A stretch of DNA of 64,000 nt from Sipunculus nudus (taxonomy: Eukaryota > Annelida > Sipuncula > Golfingiida > Sipunculidae), in NCBI GenBank assembly GCA_026874595.1, contig CM049315.1, positions 4,026,664 to 4,090,663 on the forward strand. Direction: 5' to 3'. The notes beneath the pieces were generated by a model, which worked only from the letters and a program-made list of their open reading frames with translations, made no database searches and was not told where the DNA came from. The position numbers and the translations under genes were made by a program. How positions within the stretch are numbered: the stretch's first letter is position 1; each line of letters starts with the position of its first letter. Positions 1 through 12,024 of this stretch are shown piece by piece.

Positions 1-180
1 ATTGCTCATATATGTCCATTACGAATTTCGGAGACGAAAATTCCTCGGTCGGAAACCAAAAATATCGTTCGGATTTGGTGTGAATGAAATTTCGGATGCG
101 ACAGGATTTTAGTCGGAACGACAGAAATATTCTTTCGTGTCATATTCGTTCGGATGCATCCGGTGTGAAACCGCCTTAAC
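1..180. other. CGGA-rich stretch, possibly the right end of an upstream TIR element
   Basis: The segment is rich in TTCGGATG/GTTCGGAT motifs and ends CGGTGTGAAACCGCCTTA. That ending is similar in style to the TIR of the 26.6-kb element, whose termini read AAGCCTCGGTCACAACC. The left partner would lie outside the window, so this cannot be confirmed. Confidence 0.2.
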
Positions 181-729
181 ATTAACTGCTTCGATAGAGG
201 TAGCGTCTCAACACGTTAAGTTGTTTTCAAGTCAGCTCTTTGAAAGTTAACAACTCTTACGAGGATACACCTGTTGAGGTCAAGCAAACGTATTCCAAAT
301 CTCATTATATTATCATATAACATAATTGGTTATGAAAATAATATCAATATAAATTTTACATTAAATGAGCCCAATTCCTGGAGGAAAAACATTTTTTCTA
401 TTTATTTTTTCCACAAAAAAACTATTGGCACATGTATGAGCACTGTCAACTCGGCAGTGACGTCACACACTGGGAAATCCCCTGTGACTAAAAATTCTAG
501 ATCTCAGTTAAAGCACAGTATTTCTGCCACTGTCTGTCTCAAATTTTCAGCAGAGAATAAAAACAACATGCATTTCTAGGTCTGAGTTGTTGATAAAATA
601 CAGTCCATGATGTCACGTGTACCATCCAATCTAATCAGGGCAAAGTTCTCAAGTAATACCGACAAGGCTCACACTCATCAAGCGCTCTGTCGCTCGAATC
701 CAGGTCATCCCGCATTAAATAATGTTAGG
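181..729. other. AT-rich DNA with no recognised feature
   Basis: Short open frames at 274-579 and 607-900 have no family resemblance outside the HTH remnant described at 730-900. No RNA gene or clear repeat is visible. Confidence 0.4.
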
Positions 730-900
730 ATAACAGTTGTGCACGGTACATCAGTCATACCTACGGCCGTGTTGTTAAGACCATTGAGCAGAAGTACGAA
801 GCACTCAGTGACCAAGACACAAATTGTAAAGTACTTCAACATTCCCGCCAGCACGCTGATCAAGAATGCTGAGAAGATCAAGGCATGCAGCCTATGCTGA
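730..900 (+). pseudogene. Decayed pogo/Tigger-like transposase N-terminus (HTH remnant)
   Basis: One frame encodes TIEQKYEALSDQ. A second frame, entered by a shift, encodes TQIVKYFNIPASTLIKNAEKI. The order and spacing resemble the CENP-B/pogo-type helix-turn-helix at the start of Tigger transposases, where a K-x-E-x-I/A-L stretch precedes a phrase of the form 'FNIPxSTLxxxxKNxxKI'. A frameshift between the two halves and the absence of a following DDE domain mark it as dead. Family assignment is by pattern only. Confidence 0.35.
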
Positions 901-1907
901 CCACAAGCTGCGGAAGGTGCTACAGTCGTCAGGGGGCGCTGATGACTGCTTTAACACATGTATGTATTCATATATCACTTTCTTGATTTACCTCATCATA
1001 TTATGGTGGTGCTTTTTTATAATCAATAAATATTTTTATATGAAATGTGTGTTGTTCTTCCAGGAAAACATTTGTGATAACTGTTTAATATATAAGCCCT
1101 ATGCATGTGCAGTATTTATCGATAATAATCAAGGCCGAGGATGGTTGAATATAATAAACATCGGTTGTCTCGAACTTCACTTTTGTCGAAGTAAATTCTC
1201 AAGACCTTTCGACTTCGACAAAATGAGGTTTCACTGTAAATTTATATTCGTTTTTCCGAATGCCGAATTTCCTAAATACACATATGTATATATTCGTTTT
1301 TCCGAATGCAAAATTTCCGAAAATTCGTTTTTTCCGAAATTTAAAATCAAGAACCGAAAATTTTATCGTATTTACATCAAGCATGATGATTATTTTTGTG
1401 ATTACGAGTCAAAAGGTCCTGCAGTCAAGACCTTAAATAATAATTTACAGCTAGTCTCGCAACGCTACGCTTCCTATACCCACAGAAAGCGGCTGAGCAG
1501 TTTATCCAATTAACACTTGTGTGTTATCAATTTATCTAGTTTGTATTCAGGCAAGCATAGTTCGTCAGCTTGGGCTAGGATGTCAGGCCAAGCAGCTGAG
1601 CAATTCACTCGCATGAACATTGGTGAGGTATCATTCATACATCACTTGTGCTCGATCGAGCAGGTCTGGTAGCAAAGTCGAAGTACGCAGGCCTGGCCAT
1701 ACAAATGAGCAGTTCATTCCCAAGAGCAATTGCGTCATCTACTTAAACTCGCTGGTATTCAGTTAATTCATCATTTCACTTTTACTGTAAAGGAGAACAT
1801 TTCTCAAACACGATCGTCTTGCTGTCACTTGTCAGAGATGTGTAGTCAAAGAAGAGAAAATGGACGGCGTTATTCTTTGGTGACAAGCCTACTATCATCC
1901 AGATGTT
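901..1907. other. Non-coding DNA with CCGAA/TTCGG-rich segment at 1245-1345
   Basis: Three nearby copies of a TTCGTTTTTCCGAA motif occur between about 1245 and 1340. The complementary motif TTCGGAAAAACGA appears at 8162-8174 beside the minisatellite, which hints at a shared dispersed repeat. The rest shows nothing recognisable. Confidence 0.35.
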
Positions 1908-2911
1908 AAACAAGGGACCCATGGGTCACGGCGCTCAGCTGATTGTGATTGGACTATAAATGTTTCTCCACTGTGATACTATATCGAGTCAATAAAGCTT
2001 ATGGATATCATGGACATGTTGGGCTATTATAAAGGAATGTAATGTAATATGTGAGTAAATGATAAATGAAATTACCTGACTGATGGATTAATAGAGTCAA
2101 ATATAGTGGTTTATTTTTTATTTATTTAGGAGGGGTTGAAAATTGTGATATATCAGAGCAAATATGAATGCAATGACAGCAGTAATAAGCAGTAGTAGAA
2201 TGATGATAAGGCTATTTGTTGAAGGATCTAAAGTGAATGGTAGTCTGCAAGTTTTCAATTTGACAGATATGATGTTATGATTAACTATGCTGATGAAGTG
2301 ATTTATGAATTTGTGACTGTATGACACAATATCTCTTTAGTCTTGACAAGGTACATTATTGTGATGCCCACTATGTCTACATATTACACAATATTGACAT
2401 AACTTCTGGCATGTACATAGGTACCTACGGACGAATAGTTATACAAACTATTAAAGTATGAATATATCTGATTCATCTTGTTCTTGCTTACTGAGGCTGA
2501 CTTTAGGATGGGGTTCGGAGAAGGGAAAAGTGAGGGCAGCACAAAGGTGGATGTAGAAATATTCTATTGTAATGTTTTTCATTTATATAAGAATATGAAA
2601 AGCTAAGAGGAAAGGGGCCCTCCTACTTGGTTATAGTAAAGTTCTAAATATATGATTGCAAACTAATACTCTGACAAGACTGTCATGAAGAAAAACAGTA
2701 AGAGTTTTGAGATACTGTGATGCATATGAACATTTACAGATGGACAGGCAAGTGGACAGAATGGACTAATACCTTTATTTCACTTTCAAGGGAATAATGC
2801 ATTTAGGTTTATATATAATCCTATTTTTTTTAAGCATATCCACTTTTTCCATCAAGAAGTTTTTATCTGAATCATTTTTTTATTTACAGGTTTTATAAAT
2901 TTTTAATAAAA

Positions 2912-3047
2912 AAACCTGAAAATATATGTTAAAATATTAGAGTTGTTGCAAAAGTTGCAATCATTATATATACAGAGTAAAAAACTGAAACTATACGTTA
3001 AAATATTAGAATTGTTGCAAAAGTTGCAATCATCATATATCCAGAGT
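2912..3047 (+). repeat. Two tandem copies of a ~68-bp unit
   Basis: Copies at 2912-2978 and 2979-3047 share GTTAAAATATTAGA, TTGTTGCAAAAGTTGCAATC and a CAGAGT end, with a few substitutions. TTGCAAAAGTTGCAA inside the unit is itself a near-palindrome. No further copies are adjacent. Confidence 0.8.
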
Positions 3048-3575
3048 GTATCTCATATTGGGTCATAATATGCATACACATATATTTTATTATTTTTAAA
3101 TCATAAATGTTTAAACTGTATTTCAAAGAAAATAATGCCACAACATGGCATCTACAAGAATATTCCTTAAAAAGTTTTGCACACTGGATTTTTCAGTACG
3201 TGCTTAATTTTATTCACCAAAATAAAATAAAAGATTAAGTAAATTTGATAAAATAAAACATCTTTTCAAATAAAGTATACACACTGTTGGTTGAATGTGG
3301 GACAAACAATATCATTGTGCTAATTACTATTCCAGTTTTAATTTATTACTGGAATTAATAGTCAATTTTACACCTGGTGAAGTTTTTACTCTCCTGAAGT
3401 AAGGAATTTACCTATCTGATGAACATCCACACTTTCCTAGCAATACACCACTTTGTGGACACAATTTAATGTACACTTTAATCATTGTAACCCTCGTTGT
3501 AAAATACAAAATCTAAAATGTAGCATAGCCTAGAATAAGAATGAATCAAATACAGAAAATAACTAGACATTTCTT

Positions 3576-4690
3576 GGCACCGCTGGTGCCATAGTATCGC
3601 CAGACAAATGAGGTTTTGTGGTATATTTTGAGGTTTTGACTTATAATGCTCACAGTGCTGTCAAGTGGCCCTTTTTAAGATATTCATGATTTTATGTTTT
3701 TCACCAAATATGGGAATATTCAAGGTCAAGGTCACTCTCATAGTCACGGTCATGACCCCAAATCAATAAACTGCATTCCAAAATATCCAACATTTGAAAA
3801 AAAATTAAATTAAAAAAAAATAATTTAAATTAAATTAAATTTTAAAATTAAATTTAAAATTAAATATACCTCATTCCATAAACCATATCTAAATACATGC
3901 ATAACATGAAAGAAATCTTTCCATTACTGTTTGACTTATAATGCTCACAGTATATACTGTCAAGTGGCAATGATGGGGTATTCAAAGGCGCAAAAAAAAC
4001 AAAAAAAAAGGACAACAGGTGGCGCCACCTATCTTCTGCAAAAGACAAAACTATCCAAGATCTTCCGTCAATTTGATTTTTGGACCAATCCATGCATCCC
4101 TTTTTAAGATATTCATGATTTTATGTGATTTTCACCATATATGGTAATATTCAACGTCAAAGCCACTCTCAAAGGAAAGGTCATGACCCCAATTTTAATA
4201 TACATCATCCCATAAGCCATACCTATGAACATGCATAATATTAAAGAAATCTGTCAATCAGTTTTTGACTTGTGATGCTAAAAGTACTGTCAAGTGGCAA
4301 TGATGGGGGTATTAAACGGCACAAAAACAAGAAAAGGATACTAGGTGGCACCACCAGTTTCCGGTACATGACATCACTATCCAAGATCTTTGTCCTACTT
4401 GATTTTTGGATAAATCCATGAAAGATTTCTTGAGATATTTAAGAATTTGTGTGATTTTCCCCAAAAATGGATCTATTCAAGGTCAAGGTCACTCTCCTAG
4501 TTGAGGTCATGACCCAATTTTAAATAGGCTTCGTCCTCTCACCTGTATCTATAAATGTGTCTAGTTTGAAAAAGATCCTTGAAATATTTTTTGAGTTATT
4601 GTGTCCAAAAGAAATCTCTGCGGCGGCGGCGGCGGCGGCGCAACCGTGCCTAAACCATAGTATCTCCAGACTATGTCTGGCGATACAATA
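3576..4690 (+). mobile_element. Non-autonomous element with hairpin start, inverted subterminal repeats and internal tandem units
   Basis: The left end has the hairpin GGCACCgctGGTGCC (3576-3590) and TATCGCCAGACA (3595-3606). The right end has the exact complement TGTCTGGCGATA (4674-4685) after a (GGC)n tract at about 4620-4640. Between them lie about three diverged units near 3635, 3930 and 4265. Each contains a TCAAGTGGC segment and a GGTCAAGGTCACTCTC or related segment, and one holds GGTGGCGCCACC. No protein is encoded. Confidence 0.7.
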
Positions 4691-4719
4691 ACATTCATCT
4701 AGTTTATGCACTATCTTGA

Positions 4720-6245
4720 AGCTGCCTGGGGTGGGTTACATAATGCAAGTGAAGGCTGTACTACTAGGTGGGCTAGACGTAAACAACACTTGACATGGTG
4801 TATGAAAACGTGAATAAAAGCTATTCTTTCCAATCAATTTCTTTGTAATTTCAGATTTTAAAAGATTAAATTTATATACTATATTATATATACATATAAT
4901 GTATATATGCTGTGAAAATTAAATCAGCAGTGCCAAAGTTGGACAAAATTTAAGGTATTGATTTTTTATTTATGCTAATAACTTGAAAAATTTGCAAAAT
5001 TCAGATCTAATTTTTGGTAAACAATTGAATCTTGATTAAATAAAGTAATATTCCTGAAAAAAAGTCTCTAGGTTCAGCAATTCTCATGTGAGGTGAGTAA
5101 ATATATTTCCTGATTTGTAAAAAAAATGCATTATGTTTTGGCCCATAACTTCAAAATAATACCCAATACTGACCTAATTTTTGGTATGTTCATAGAAAAT
5201 GTGTGAAAGTATGTGAATACTTAATATGATCAAAAACAGATCAGTGGTTTATATTAGGCAGCCTTGAAGTGTAACAATGGCTTTTTTTATGGAAAACGGA
5301 GTTTTTTCCTTAATATCTCGAAGGAACGAAGTCCTAATGACCCAATTTTCGGTATGGTAGGAGATTTTGGGGACATCTAAAATTATGCCAACAGCCTGGG
5401 GAGCATAGAGATGTGCACTGAATGACCTACAGTCATCAAAGTGGACTGCTTGACAATGTAAGGGAATACAACAAGAGCCTCCAAAAAAATTCAATAACTA
5501 GCCTAATTTTGCAGCTTTTATTTTCAAATTTCAGATTTTAACAGATTAAATCCTTATGTATACATGCTGTGAAAATTAAATCCACAGTACTTACAGGAAA
5601 AAAACGTGCCGTGGCCAAAGTTGGGCAAAATTTAAGGCACCAATTTTATATTTTAGCCAATATTTAAAAAAATTTAACAGATTTTGATCTAATTTTCGGT
5701 ATACAATTAAATTTTGATTAATTAAAGTTGTATTACTGGAAAAAGTCCCTACCTTTAACACTTTTGGTCTTAAGTGACCAAATATCTTCCTGATTTTTTT
5801 TACAAAGTCCATTATGTTTGGGCCCATAACTTTTTTAAATTATATAATACTGACTAAATATCTGGCATGTACATAGGAACTATAAAGAGGAATATTTATG
5901 GTAAATATGAAGAAAACCAGATGAGTGGTTTTGATATTAGGCAGTCCTGAAGTGTGAAAATAGATTTCTAATAAAAAATTGAGGTTTTTCCTTTATATCT
6001 CGAAGGAACGAAGTCCTATTGACCCAATTTTCGGCATGGTAGGAGATTTTGGGGACATCTAACTGTATGCCGAATTTCAGATTCGTAGGTCCAACGGTGT
6101 CGAAACGTGCCAGTCTTACGGACGGACATCCAGACGGACAGACAGACAGACGGACGGACGGACGGACGGACGAACAGACAGACGGACGGACGACGGACAA
6201 TGGACCACGACTATAGCTCAGATGACTTATAGTCAGCTGAGCTAA
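4720..6245 (+). repeat. Two long repeat units (family A) ending in a CGGA tract and hairpin
   Basis: Units at about 4720-5490 and 5520-6245 share segments such as ATTATGTTTTGGCCCATAAC, TCTCGAAGGAACGAAGTCCT and GGTAGGAGATTTTGGGGACA. They match two further units at 10740-12020. The second unit ends with (CGGA)n/(CAGA)n and the hairpin at 6215-6243. The long - strand frame here is a by-product of the CGGA tract. Confidence 0.75.
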
Positions 6246-6434
6246 AAATAATAGTGACAACATTCTTATAAACGCAGTCAGCAAGTTAAATTTGCGACGT
6301 CGGCTAAGGTAATCAATAAGTTTAAACCTACGTTAGATCTGAACATTGTATATCATCAATTTTAATAAGTAGGCTCTAAGATCGTTCAGACACTGTTCCC
6401 TTGCCCTTCACTCTGGCGCCGCCTGTATGAAGTT

Positions 6435-7908
6435 AAAACAAGAGACCAAGGGGTCTAATGTTCACTCTGTGAATTACTGTGCATGATGGTTGGTGATTAA
6501 AAAAGAAAAAAAGTGAATGTGAAAAAACCATTCATTCCTTTCCAAGTGGACAGTGTTCTATTGCACAAGGTAGGTGGCGCGAGCCGCGCGACCTGTCTCG
6601 TTTTACAGAAATCCTTCCAAGATGGATGCACATGCCATTTTCAGACCAATGCTTCTGAGATACGAGCAATTTTACCCACAGCGAATGTAGCTCAATACAG
6701 GTGGCGCCACCTGCAGGTCAAAATCATTTAGCAGTCACATAATCAATAATCCTATAAAGTTGAAACTGAAGGCTGCAGCAGTTCCTAAGATATTTGGTAA
6801 CAGACAAAACATCATGTATGGAATCACATCAAGTTGCCAAATTTTGCGATCTACACAATTTGAAGTTCTGTAGAGATGCCATCTTGAAAATGACTTGACT
6901 GAATTTATACTCAAATTATTCCACTTCTTCTGAGGAACTGATGACTATAATATGAAGGCCAAAAAAATAATATTTTATGACTTATCTTGGAAAAAGCAGA
7001 AAAGATCATTACAACCTGCAGAAAATAGGTCAACATAGGTGGCGCCACCTGCATGTCAAAATCTGTTAGCAGTCATATGATCATTATTCCAGTGAAATTT
7101 GAAACTGAAAGCTCCAGCAGTTCCAAAGATATCTGGTAACAGACAATACATCATAAATGGAAACGCATCAAGTTGCCAAATTTTGCGATAGACACAATTT
7201 GAAGTTCCGTAGAGACGCCATTTTGAAAATGACTAAACTGAATTTATACTCAAATTATTCCCCTTCCTCTAAAGAATTTTTTGCCTATGATATGAAGGCC
7301 ACAATATAAATACTTCATGACTTATTTTGGAAAAAGCCGAAAAGACCATCACAACCAGCAGAAAGTAGGTCAACATAGGTGGCGCCACCTGGAGGTCAAA
7401 ATCATTTAGCAGTCACATGATCAATTTTCCTGTGAAATTTGAAACTGTAGGCTGCAGCAGTTCCTAAGATATTTGGTAACAAACAATACATCATGTATGG
7501 AAACACATCAAGTTGCCAAATTTTGCGATCGACACAATTTAAGTTCTGTAGAGACGCCATTTTGAAAATGACTTGACTGAATTTATACTCAAATTTCCCC
7601 CTTCCTCTAAGGAATTTTTGCGTATGATATGAAGGCCATAATATTTATACTTTATGACTTATCTTGGAAGAAGTGAAAAAGACCATTTTGGCCGCAAAAA
7701 AATAGGTCAACATAGGTGGCGCCACCAAAAGCTTATTTTTGCATATTCATCCCATGATCAGTAATTCAGCAAAGTTTCATGAAGGCAGCTGCTGTGGCTG
7801 TTGAGATATTTGGTAACAGACGGTGGACGGTGGACAGTTGACAGTGGACAGTGGACGACAGTGGACGGCGGACGCTGCGCCATGGCATAAGTTCACAGAG
7901 TGAACTAA
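6435..7908 (+). mobile_element. Complete ~1.47-kb Helentron-like non-autonomous element
   Basis: The 5' end reads AAAACAAG, then stem AGACC/GGTCT, then GTTCACTCTGTGAA (6460-6473). The 3' end carries the exact complement TTCACAGAGTGAAC (7892-7905), itself part of a short hairpin, and finishes CTAA. Four internal units of about 338 bp each contain GGTGGCGCCACC (6700, 7038, 7378, 7714). A GGACGGTGGACAGT-type microsatellite precedes the 3' end. This order matches Helentron-associated (DINE/HINE-like) elements. No gene is present. Confidence 0.75.
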
Positions 7909-8125
7909 AAACATTAAGTGAGCTTCATCGATGGCGATGTCATATGACCTTTCCCTCTGATGAATCTGTTAAAAAAAGGGCAAGCACGTATCTTAAACAG
8001 TTTAGACTGAATCTTTACCAATCAAGCTCTGCAATAAATCCAATAAGTTTATGTCAATTACGTAGGTAAAAAACCACAGTAAAATTGCGTCGAATTAATC
8101 ATTCGCTGACCGAATTTCCGAAAGC

Positions 8126-8174
8126 TCGTTTCTCCGAAAGAAAATCTTGTCCCCCGACGCTTTCGGAAAAACGA
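8126..8174. repeat. Inverted repeat (15-bp arms)
   Basis: TCGTTTCTCCGAAAG (8126-8140) faces CTTTCGGAAAAACGA (8160-8174) with 13 of 15 pairs. It lies just left of the (TA)n tract and minisatellite, and could be an element end or the fold of a decayed MITE. Confidence 0.55.
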
Positions 8175-8203
8175 CGCTCTATTGAATATAAATATATATA
8201 CTA

Positions 8204-8205
<2 letters not shown>

Positions 8206-8265
<60 letters not shown>
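8206..8265. repeat. (TA)n microsatellite
   Basis: About 30 uninterrupted TA dinucleotides lie directly before the 46-bp minisatellite. Frames that encode long YIYI runs arise from it and are not genes. Confidence 0.95.
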
Positions 8266-8267
<2 letters not shown>

Positions 8268-9115
8268 GTCGGACGGGACCTTCTGGAAGCCGGGAAGTTC
8301 CAGGTAGGCCAGGGTCGGACTGGACCTTCTGGAGGCCGGGAAGTTCCAAGCAGGCCAGGGTTGGACTGAACCTTCTGGAGGTCGGGAAGTTCCGAGCAGG
8401 CCAGGGTCGGACTGGACCTTCTAGAGGCCGGGAAGTTAAAAGAAGGCCAGGGTCGGACCGGACCTTCTGGAGGCCGGGAAGTTCTAGGTCGGCCAGGGTC
8501 CGACTGGACCTTCTGGAGGCCGGGAAGTTCCTGGTAGGCCAGGGGCGGACTGGACCTTTTTGGAGACCGGGTAGTTCCAGGTAGGCCAGGGGCGGAATTG
8601 ACCTTCTGGAGACCGGGTAGTTCCAGGTAGGCCAGGGCGGAATTGACCTTCTAGAGGCCGGGAAGTTAAAAGAAGGCCAGGGTCGGACCGGACCTTCTGG
8701 AGGCCGGGAAGTTCTAGGTAGGCTAGGGTCCGACTGGACCTTCTGGAGGCCGGGAAGTTCCTGGTAGGCCAGGGGAGGACTGGACCTTTTTGGAGACCGG
8801 GTAGTTCCAGGTAGGCCAGGGGCGGAATTGACCTTCTGGAGGCCGGGAAGTTCCAAGCAGGCCAGGGCGGACTGGACCTTCTGGAGGTCGGGAAATTCCG
8901 AGGAGGCCATGGTCGGACTGGACCTTCTGGAGGCCGGGAAGTTCCAAGCAGGCTAGGGTCGGACTGGACCTTCCGGAGCCCGGGAAGTTAAAAGAAGGCC
9001 AAGGATGGAATTGACCTTTTAGAGACCAGGTAGTTCCAGGTAGACCAGGGGCGGAATTGACCTTCTGGAGCCCGGGTAGTTACAGGTAGGCCAGGGGCGG
9101 ACTGGACCTTCTGAA
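8266..9115 (+). repeat. GC-rich minisatellite, ~46-bp unit, about 18-19 copies
   Basis: The unit approximates GGTCGGACTGGACCTTCTGG followed by AGGCCGGGAAGTTCCAGGTA and GGCCAG. Variants include GGGGCGGAATTGACC and GAGACCGGGTAG. Its GC content contrasts sharply with the surroundings. Because 46 is not divisible by three, both strands show long repetitive frames (for example - strand LPGLQKVQSDP repeats at 8179-8910) that are consequences of the repeat. Confidence 0.93.
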
Positions 9116-9497
9116 GGCGAACCCGGTAGGCCGATGGCGAGAAAAATTATCTCGATGCCTGTGGGCCCATAGTATGAAGTATATATTGATGCGGATTAAA
9201 ACTGGATAATTTCCACTCAAATATCCAGGGCCTATTTCTCACCACTCCCCTGCAGTAGGCCGATGGTAATTTATGCAAAATCTTACTGGCCTTGTTTTGT
9301 TGGCCACATGAACAAAATATGATCAAACCTGGAGGGCTCCCTTGGCATTAGCTTTAAGCCATGCAGTTTTAACTCAATGGCCTGTTTTGCACTCAAATAC
9401 GCTAATGCTTGTTTTCTATATAAAATATGGGCAATCATGAGGTCATTTGTAGCAGTATTTTAACAACTCCATTAAAAGAGTTGAGGATCAACACATA
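9116..9497. other. Unassigned DNA right of the minisatellite
   Basis: TAGGCCGATGG occurs twice (about 9127 and 9255), suggesting a small diverged duplication. Nothing coding is visible. Confidence 0.35.
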
Positions 9498-12024
9498 AAA
9501 CAAGGGACCCATGGGTCACGGCGCTCAGCTGTTATATATGATAAAAATATGATTTGGGAATGAGGCACATGCTGGTTTTGTGTGGTAATAAATATAAGCT
9601 TTATTATGAGTTGTTGGTGTTTGGCTTATGTATGATTTTGATAGTATCTTTGAGGACAAGGAAGAGGATTGATTTCATTTATTTTATTAACAAATGGAGT
9701 GCTTTTGTCACACAGATTTTGACTTGGCCATATAACTTATAAGCAGCACATATAATAAAAGAGTTTAACTATTTATCAAAATTTAATAACAAATATTGTG
9801 CCAATATAATTTTTATTTAAAAAAATAATAAGAAAATCATATGATTTTTTAAAATAAAATATAATGGAAATGATTATTAAAATAACATTATAGAATATTT
9901 TCATGAATGCATTCATGAATACATTTTGAAAGTATCTGCACTGGTATTCAAATACTTTCAATTTTACCTGAATTCCAATTCTTATGCAATAAAATTTTTA
10001 AAAGCAGTACATATTCATATTCATATTCAAATACATTTGCAAAGCATTCGCACCATGTCTAGTATTTATTCAGTTTTAGCCAAACAATGATGTTGAGAAT
10101 CCAGAATATACAAAATTCACAAATTTAAATAATGATCATAAGTACCTGGTTTTATGGCTTTTATTTATATTATAAAAAATAAATGTAATATATTCACTTT
10201 GGACTACTTTCACATCAATCTACACACTAGACACAGTAGGAATCTAGATTAATATTATCAACTGCATCTTTGTCTATCATTAATTTCCTTCATATGATCC
10301 CTAATGACTAGTAATGAATAATATGATTTATTTTTTATCATTAAAATTGAACTGCATGGTGTTATTTGGAATAACACTGACATTAACATTCTATCCATCC
10401 ATACAAGATTCTTACATCATCAGTAACTGCAAGTTAATTTTCTGTTACTCATCAACTAAAAAATTCCTTTCTATTAATTTTTCTTTAATTTGTTATTAAA
10501 AACCAATATAAATTTATTAATTTATTGTTTATTGTTATGTTGTTTTTCAAAACAACTATTAGATGAGTTGGGTTGGACACCTTGATCAACTGTGGCTGGG
10601 CATTAGCTGCCTGGCTGCCCCAGTGTATGTCTCGCCTCAGCGTGCATAATTTGATGAAAGGTCAACAAGGTCAACATACAGGTGACTGAAGAGGGGCTAG
10701 TCTCATTAAAACATTAATAAAAGCTACAATATTTTGCCAATTTCTATCAGCTTTCTAAACTACAAAGATGAAATCCTTATGTGTGCATGATATGAAAATT
10801 ATATCAACAGTGCTCTCAGGAAACAAACGTGCCATGGTCAAAGTTGGGCAAAATTTAAGGTACTAATTTTATATTTATACTAATAACTTGTAAAATTTGA
10901 AAAATTCAGAACTAATTTTGGGTATTCAATTGAATCTTGATTAAATAATGTTACATCCCTGACAAAAAATCTCTAGCTTCAGCAATCCTCTTGTTAAGGG
11001 AGTAAATATATTTCTTGATTTTTTTAAAAAGTGCATTATGTTTGGGCCCATAACTTAAAACAATTACGCAGTACTGACATCATTTCTGGCATGTGCATAG
11101 CGAATGTATAGAAAAATATGTATATTATATATGTTCAAAGTCAGATCAGTGGTTTTGATATTAGGCAGTCTTAAAGTTTAACAATGGGTTTTTAATGGAA
11201 AAATGAAGTTTTTCATTAATATCTCAAAGGAATTAAGTCCTAGTGACCAAATTCTTGGCATGGTAGGGGGTTTTGGAGACATCTAACTGTATGCAAAATT
11301 TAAGGAACTTAGAGCTGAAGCTGGGGAGCTGAGCTCTAGCTAACTGCATAACACTAGCTTGATGTAAACAATATGTGACATGGTGCTTGAAAACTTAAAT
11401 CCACAGCAGTTACAGGAAAAAAACGTGCCATGGTCAAACTTGGGCAAAATTTAAGGTACCAATTTTATATTTTTGCCAATATTTAAAAAAGTTTAACAGA
11501 TTTTGATATAAATTTTGGTATCCAATTAAATTTTGATTAATTTAAGTTGTATTACAAAGTAAAAGTCTCTACCTTTCACACTTTTGGTCTTAAGTGACCA
11601 AATATCTTTCCTGATATTTTTAAAAGTTCATTATGTTTGGGCCTATAACTTTTTAAAATTAAATAATACTAACTTAATTTCTGGCATGTACATAGGAACT
11701 ATATAGAGGAATATTTATGGTAAATATGAAGAAAACCAGATAAGTGGTTTTGATATTAGGCAGTCCTGAAGTGTGAAAATAGATTTCTAATAAAAAATTG
11801 AGGTTTTTCCTTAATATCTCGAAGGAATGAAGTCCTATTGACCAAATTTTCGGCATGGTAGGAGATTTTGGGGACATCTAACTGTATGCCCAATTTCAGA
11901 TACGTAGGTCCAATGGTGTCAAAACGTGCCAGTCTTACGGACGGACAGACAGACAGACGGACGGACGACGGACAATGGACCACGACTATATAGCTCAGAT
12001 GACTTATAGTCAGCTGAGCTGAAA
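9498..12024 (+). mobile_element. Possible second Helentron-like element (5' end 9498, 3' end about 12024)
   Basis: The 5' end AAACAAGGGACCCATGGGTC (palindrome at 9506-9517), followed by GCTCAGCT (9523-9530), duplicates the end at 1908. The proposed 3' end is a CGGA/CAGA tract, a hairpin at 11992-12020 containing CAGCTGAGCT, then CTGA. The interior has about 1 kb of AT-rich unique-looking sequence, then two family-A units at about 10740-11330 and 11395-12020. Joining the two ends is inference. Confidence 0.45.
10740..12020 (+). repeat. Two further family-A repeat units
   Basis: These units align by eye with those at 4720-6245: CGTGCCATGGTCAAAGTTGG, ATTATGTTTGGGCCCATAAC and GGCATGGTAGGAGATTTTGG recur in order. 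The last unit ends in the same CGGA tract and hairpin. The - strand frame at 11756-12121 mirrors the one at 5937-6284 and is not a gene. Confidence 0.75.

Larger units (their letters stand above)
1908..6245 (+). mobile_element. Possible long Helentron-like element, 5' end at 1908 and 3' end at 6245, with a nested insertion
   Basis: The 5' end reads AAACAAGG, then a perfect palindrome GACCCATGGGTC (1916-1927), then GCTCAGCTGA (1933-1942). The proposed 3' end has (CGGA)n, a 12-bp-stem hairpin (6215-6243) carrying TCAGCTGAGC, and ends CTAA. The subterminal GCTCAGCTGA and TCAGCTGAGC are inverted complements, as in Helentron-associated non-autonomous elements. Linking these ends across 4.3 kb is inference. 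The interval includes a separate element at 3576-4690 and two long units at about 4720-5490 and 5520-6245. Confidence 0.45.

Noticed and set aside
8179-8947. Long - strand frames with LPGLQKVQSDP-type repeats
   Set aside because: They follow the 46-bp minisatellite. The unit is not a multiple of three, both strands are open, and a poly-YI stretch comes from the (TA)n tract.
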